Assembly: GCA_013041835.1 (NCBI GenBank)
Contig: JABDRH010000509.1
Coordinates: 1 to 8,411 of the forward strand
Source: Desulfatitalea sp.
GTDB taxonomy: Bacteria; Desulfobacterota; Desulfobacteria; Desulfobacterales; Desulfosarcinaceae
Direction of reading: 5' to 3'
Length of the DNA: 8,411 bases
Under the pieces are notes generated by a model, which saw only the letters and a list, made by a program, of their open reading frames with translations, made no database searches and was not told the origin of the DNA. The translations under genes and the position numbers were made by a program. Positions 5,630 to 8,411 of the stretch are shown piece after piece; position 1 is the first letter of the stretch; each line of letters starts with the position of its first letter.

Positions 5630-7549
5630 TTAGTCGCCTCCGCTGAGCCGGGTTTTCAGAGCTTCGTCGATTCTGCGGTACTTCATGTAGCCGTAGCCGA
5701 CGGGATGGGGCTTCACGTTTTTCACCCAATCGTGGTAGAGGATGAAGTTCTCCGGTTCGTACAGCAGCAAAACCGGGCAATCTTCGCTGATCATCCGGAT
5801 CATGCGGCTGTATATCCCGGTGCGCTCCGGGCTGTCGGGCATGGTGCGGATGGTTTCGTATAGGGCGTCGAATTCGGGATTGCGGTAGTTGGCATTATTG
5901 GTGCCCTTGTCGATATTGCGCGAGTAAAACAACTGTAAAAAGTTCTCCGCATCGGGGTAGTCGGCGTGCCAGCCCATCATGTACATCTGGGCTTGTTTGT
6001 TGTGCACTTTGCGCTGCAATGTGGGCCAATCGTTGAAGATGATTTTAATTTCCAGGCCCAGCGGGGTGAACTGTTGCCGGATGAAGTCCGCCATGCGGGT
6101 GGCGTAGGTGCCCTGGGAAAGATCCAGCTTCAGCGGCGGGATGTCGCCGTTGACCAGCAGGCCGGCCTGCCGCAGTTCAACCTTGGCTTGCGCCAGCTTT
6201 TGCCGGGCGGCCGCCGGGTCGTAGCGGTAGTAGTGTCCGGGTCCGGCCGCGGCGTGTCCTTTAAACGCGCTGGGCACGCAGTTGACGGCACGCTTGCCGC
6301 GGCCGTTGAGCATGACCTCGATTTCACTTTCCACATCGTAGCCCAGGCAGATGGCCTGCCGGAGCGATTTGCTGGCGGAGAACACTTTGTCTTCCATGTT
6401 AAAGACGATCCAGTAGATGGAAGGGTCCGTGTAGCTGATCAGGTGGATTTGCTTTTCCCGCCACTGCCGGGCCAGGTGCTTGTCCGGGGTGACCACCGAC
6501 TCGAAGTTTTCGCGCGGGATGGCGGCGATATCGGTTTGCCCGCTCAAAAAAAGCATCCAGGCCGCATAGGGCTCTTCTATGAAATCAAAATCGATGCGAT
6601 CGATAAACGGTACGCGGCGGCCGGCGTCATCGAGCAGGCCCCTGGCCCGATCACCCTCATCTCCGGGCGAGAGCGGCTGCCCTTCGCCGGGGTAATAATC
6701 GTTGCGGTATTCGGGGTTGCGCACCAGCACGATCTTCCACTTGCGCTTCCATGTGTCAAGGATGTACGGCCCGGTGCCCACGACGTGCGCCTGTTCCCGA
6801 AATTCCGGATTGCGCTCGTGAAGGGGGGTGGTGCGGGCCCGTCCCTGGTCATCGAAGGCTTGGGTCAGCCAGTAGTCCACCGCCTCCCTCGGGATCGGGG
6901 CGTAGACGTTCATGGCCAGCACATAGATCAGTTGGGGAAAGGGCTTGGTCAACACAATCTGAAAGGTGTGGGGATCGATGGCCCGAACGCCTTCCACGGG
7001 AAGGTCGTAGCGGGAGTAGTCGCCGACGTTGTACTTTTTGGTGATTTCCCGGTAGGCGTCCAGGCCGCGAACCCGATTGGCCAGAAAGGCCCATGCCAGG
7101 CCGGTATTGATGTGGTAGTCGGCGATGCGCTTGAAGGCCAGGACGAAATCCGCCGCTTGCACTTCCCGCGTACCGTAGCGGTGCCCGCTGACGTCACCAG
7201 GGCCGAAACATGGGTTGCGGTGGTAGGTCACGCCGGCCTTTATGGGAATCGTGACCGTCAGGCCGTCATCGGAAACGCGCGGCATGGCCGCGGCCAATTG
7301 GGCAACGACCTCCAGGGGCCGTTTGAGAAAATGATAGGTATAGAGCGATTCATACATGTTGGCCTGGATGGCGGCGGAAGAGGTGTCCCCGGCGGTGGCC
7401 GGATCAATGGACTTTACCGCCGCTGAGTAGACATTGCGGATGGCAGACCCCTGGCGCTCAGGGGCGGTGAATACATCGGAAAGGAAGATCAGCGGTGATA
7501 TGACCAGCACCCCTGCAATGCACAGCGCCATGATGTAGAAAGACTTCAT
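5630..7549 (-). CDS. ABC transporter solute-binding protein, family 5 (OppA/DppA-like)
   Basis: The extracytoplasmic receptor that captures the solute, probably an oligopeptide or similar compound, and presents it to the permeases. The 639 residues begin MKSF with a hydrophobic helix at about 5-24, a signal peptide or membrane anchor. C10 lies in MALC, a poor lipobox, so a lipoprotein is unlikely. Family 5 traits include NMYESLYTY (64-72), an AADFVLAFKRI segment (132-142), GTGPYIL (258-264), LRQAICLGYD (396-405) and the C-terminal WHADYPDAENFLQLFYS (527-543). Length is above the common 530-560 and similar to YejA-like members. I chose ATG 7549 because AGGA lies 5 bases upstream; the in-frame GTG at 7567 has no binding site. 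It is the first gene of the five-gene operon. The substrate cannot be read from sequence alone. Confidence 0.93.
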   Translation of the reverse strand: MKSFYIMALCIAGVLVISPLIFLSDVFTAPERQGSAIRNVYSAAVKSIDPATAGDTSSAAIQANMYESLYTYHFLKRPLEVVAQLAAAMPRVSDDGLTVTIPIKAGVTYHRNPCFGPGDVSGHRYGTREVQAADFVLAFKRIADYHINTGLAWAFLANRVRGLDAYREITKKYNVGDYSRYDLPVEGVRAIDPHTFQIVLTKPFPQLIYVLAMNVYAPIPREAVDYWLTQAFDDQGRARTTPLHERNPEFREQAHVVGTGPYILDTWKRKWKIVLVRNPEYRNDYYPGEGQPLSPGDEGDRARGLLDDAGRRVPFIDRIDFDFIEEPYAAWMLFLSGQTDIAAIPRENFESVVTPDKHLARQWREKQIHLISYTDPSIYWIVFNMEDKVFSASKSLRQAICLGYDVESEIEVMLNGRGKRAVNCVPSAFKGHAAAGPGHYYRYDPAAARQKLAQAKVELRQAGLLVNGDIPPLKLDLSQGTYATRMADFIRQQFTPLGLEIKIIFNDWPTLQRKVHNKQAQMYMMGWHADYPDAENFLQLFYSRNIDKGTNNANYRNPEFDALYETIRTMPDSPERTGIYSRMIRMISEDCPVLLLYEPENFILYHDWVKNVKPHPVGYGYMKYRRIDEALKTRLSGGD

Positions 7550-7555
7550 GACTGT

Positions 7556-7570
7556 CCTGTATACCACAGG
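7556..7570. promoter_or_regulatory. Inverted repeat at the binding-protein start
   Basis: CCTGT (7556-7560) and ACAGG (7566-7570) are inverted repeats around ATACC, just upstream of the ATG at 7549. On the transcript the ACAGG arm includes most of the AGGA ribosome binding site, so the hairpin could partly mask it, or the site could be an operator half-pair. The stem is only 5 bp, so chance is possible. Confidence 0.25.
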
Positions 7571-7599
7571 TGGGCGGTGTTGTCATAGGTTCGTTATGT

Positions 7600-7616
7600 G
7601 AATGCCTTGGGCATTC
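7600..7616. promoter_or_regulatory. Palindrome GAATGCC-3-GGCATTC upstream of the ABC operon
   Basis: A perfect 7-bp inverted repeat with a 3-base spacer lies between the rpsI terminator and the binding-protein gene. With no T-tract on either strand it is not a clear terminator. Its place about 50 bases before the operon suggests an operator for a dimeric regulator, or a transcript hairpin. I could not find convincing -35/-10 boxes with proper spacing in this interval. Confidence 0.4.
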
Positions 7617-7650
7617 CGGCGGATGCAAGACGTGGCCAACGAGGGGAATC

Positions 7651-7683
7651 GAGCACAAAGGGGGTTCAATTGCTTGAACCCCC
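7651..7683 (-). terminator. Hairpin terminator after rpsI
   Basis: On the minus strand GGGGGTTCAA and TTGAACCCCC form a perfect 10-bp stem with a 4-base loop (GCAA), starting about 37 bases after the rpsI stop and followed by TTTGTG. The stem is strong but the U-tract is short, so termination may be partial. On the plus strand it is followed by ATCGTTTT, also a weak tract. It probably separates the ribosomal protein transcript from the transporter operon. Confidence 0.7.
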
Positions 7684-7719
7684 ATCGTTTTCGGTGCAGG
7701 AAAGAAATAGAATTGGTTC

Positions 7720-8115
7720 TTAGCGCTTGGAGAACTGGAAGCGGGCGCGGGCGCCTTTCTGGCCGTACTTTTTGCGCTCTTTTTCGCGTGGGTCGCGGCG
7801 CACGAAACCGGCCTTCTTCAGGGCGGGGCGAAGTTCAGCGTCAAATTCGATCAGCGCCTTGGTAATGCCGTGCCGGATGGCGCCGGCCTGACCAATGACG
7901 CCGCCGCCGAGCACCTTTATCGTGATGTCGAATTTGTCCTTGGTGTTGGTGAGCATCAGCGGCTGTTGAATGATGGTCTTGGCGGTGTAAACCCGAAAAT
8001 AATCTTCCAGGGTTCGGCCGTTGATGCTGATCTCGCCCTTGCCCGGTGTGATCCAGGTCCTGGCAATGGCGTTTTTGCGTTTTCCAGTCGCGTAGTAGGT
8101 GTTGTCTTGTGCCAT
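7720..8115 (-). CDS. rpsI: Ribosomal protein uS9 (30S subunit protein S9)
   Basis: A component of the small ribosomal subunit head, whose C-terminal tail reaches towards the P-site tRNA. The 131-residue protein has the usual length (about 130). It begins [19 protein letters not shown], the conserved S9 opening, contains [19 protein letters not shown] in the middle, and ends [17 protein letters not shown], whose SKR tail is invariant in bacteria. ATG 8115 is preferred over the in-frame TTG at 8130 because AGGA lies 7 bases upstream and it gives the standard N-terminus. It follows rplM by 15 bases, the conserved bacterial order. Confidence 0.98.
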   Translation of the reverse strand: MAQDNTYYATGKRKNAIARTWITPGKGEISINGRTLEDYFRVYTAKTIIQQPLMLTNTKDKFDITIKVLGGGVIGQAGAIRHGITKALIEFDAELRPALKKAGFVRRDPREKERKKYGQKGARARFQFSKR

Positions 8116-8130
8116 GGATTCGTCCTGCAA

Positions 8131-8411
8131 TTAAATCGTCAAAGGTTCTGGTTTCTGGGCGCTGTGGGGATGCTCCTGGCCGGCATACACTTTGAGCTTC
8201 TTGAACAACTGGCGGCCCAACCGGTTCTTTGGCAGCATGCCTTTCACGGCGTTGCGAATGACATCCTCGGGGCGCTTTTCAAGCAGTTTTCGGGCCGTGA
8301 TGGACCTGAGACCACCCACATATCCGCTGTGGCGATGGTACAGTTTCTGGTCCAGCTTGCGCCCGGTGAGAACGATCTTTTCCGCATTGATGATGATCAC
8401 CGAATCACCGG
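8131..8411 (-). CDS. rplM: Ribosomal protein uL13 (50S subunit protein L13), 5' end outside window
   Basis: A large-subunit protein that binds 23S rRNA early in assembly. Only the C-terminal 92 residues are present; the start lies beyond the right edge, with roughly 50 residues missing against the usual ~142. Visible family motifs are [18 protein letters not shown] at the cut end, [22 protein letters not shown] and [17 protein letters not shown] near the C-terminus. An apparent GTG start at 8398-8400 is internal, since the conserved GDS residues continue upstream of it in frame. It is co-transcribed with rpsI. Confidence 0.97.
   Translation of the reverse strand, partial: GDSVIIINAEKIVLTGRKLDQKLYHRHSGYVGGLRSITARKLLEKRPEDVIRNAVKGMLPKNRLGRQLFKKLKVYAGQEHPHSAQKPEPLTI

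Noticed and set aside
5966..7426. Long plus-strand open frame (486 codons)
   Set aside because: It is antisense to the binding-protein gene, which has clear family motifs, and is rich in Gly, Val, His and Asp as expected of a shadow frame in GC-rich DNA.
7510..7549. Lipoprotein signal in the binding protein (C10 in MALC)
   Set aside because: Residues before the cysteine do not fit the lipobox (Leu at -1, Met at -3), and the hydrophobic stretch continues well beyond it.

Overview
This is a bacterial chromosomal window with two contrasting parts. The right-hand 7.1 kb (about 1304-8411) is GC-rich, densely packed and entirely on the minus strand. The left-hand 1.3 kb is mostly AT-richer and holds only repeats, a defective insertion sequence and gene remnants. 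Nothing here fixes the species. The gene content and base composition would suit a Gram-negative proteobacterium or a member of the Desulfobacterota, but that is inference.

Read in the direction of transcription (right to left), the window opens with the ribosomal protein pair rplM (uL13, cut by the window edge) and rpsI (uS9). A perfect 10-bp hairpin follows that probably ends their transcript. After about 110 bases with a small palindrome comes a complete five-gene peptide-type ABC importer operon. It comprises a family 5 solute-binding protein, a DppB/OppB-type permease with an unusual extra extracytoplasmic domain of about 130-140 residues, a DppC/OppC-type permease, and two ATPases (DppD/OppD and DppF/OppF types). 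The five genes are separated by only 6-8 bases, so they are very likely co-transcribed and translationally coupled. Binding protein, two permeases and two ATPases are the full set needed for one transporter, probably for oligopeptides or a related solute.

Directly after the last ATPase stop codon the sequence changes character. Positions 1108-1303 (minus strand) read as a remnant of an RHS/YD-repeat polymorphic toxin: one YD-repeat motif and a segment like the very C-terminal end of RHS proteins, in one frame with the middle missing. Next, at about 686-1095 on the same strand, is a small gene broken by at least four lesions (two frame breaks, one G-tract shift, one in-frame stop). Its order after the RHS remnant suggests a dead immunity gene, but its family is not recognised. 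A 384-bp non-autonomous insertion element follows at 175-558, with 21-bp terminal inverted repeats (20 of 21 matching). It carries only the first ~75 codons of an IS4-like DDE transposase. The left edge holds a 7-bp tandem repeat (CCGTTGC, five copies) and a fragment of a dispersed-looking repeat.

The most interesting items are the RHS toxin/immunity graveyard, the internally deleted IS, and the enlarged permease. No intact novel system is visible.
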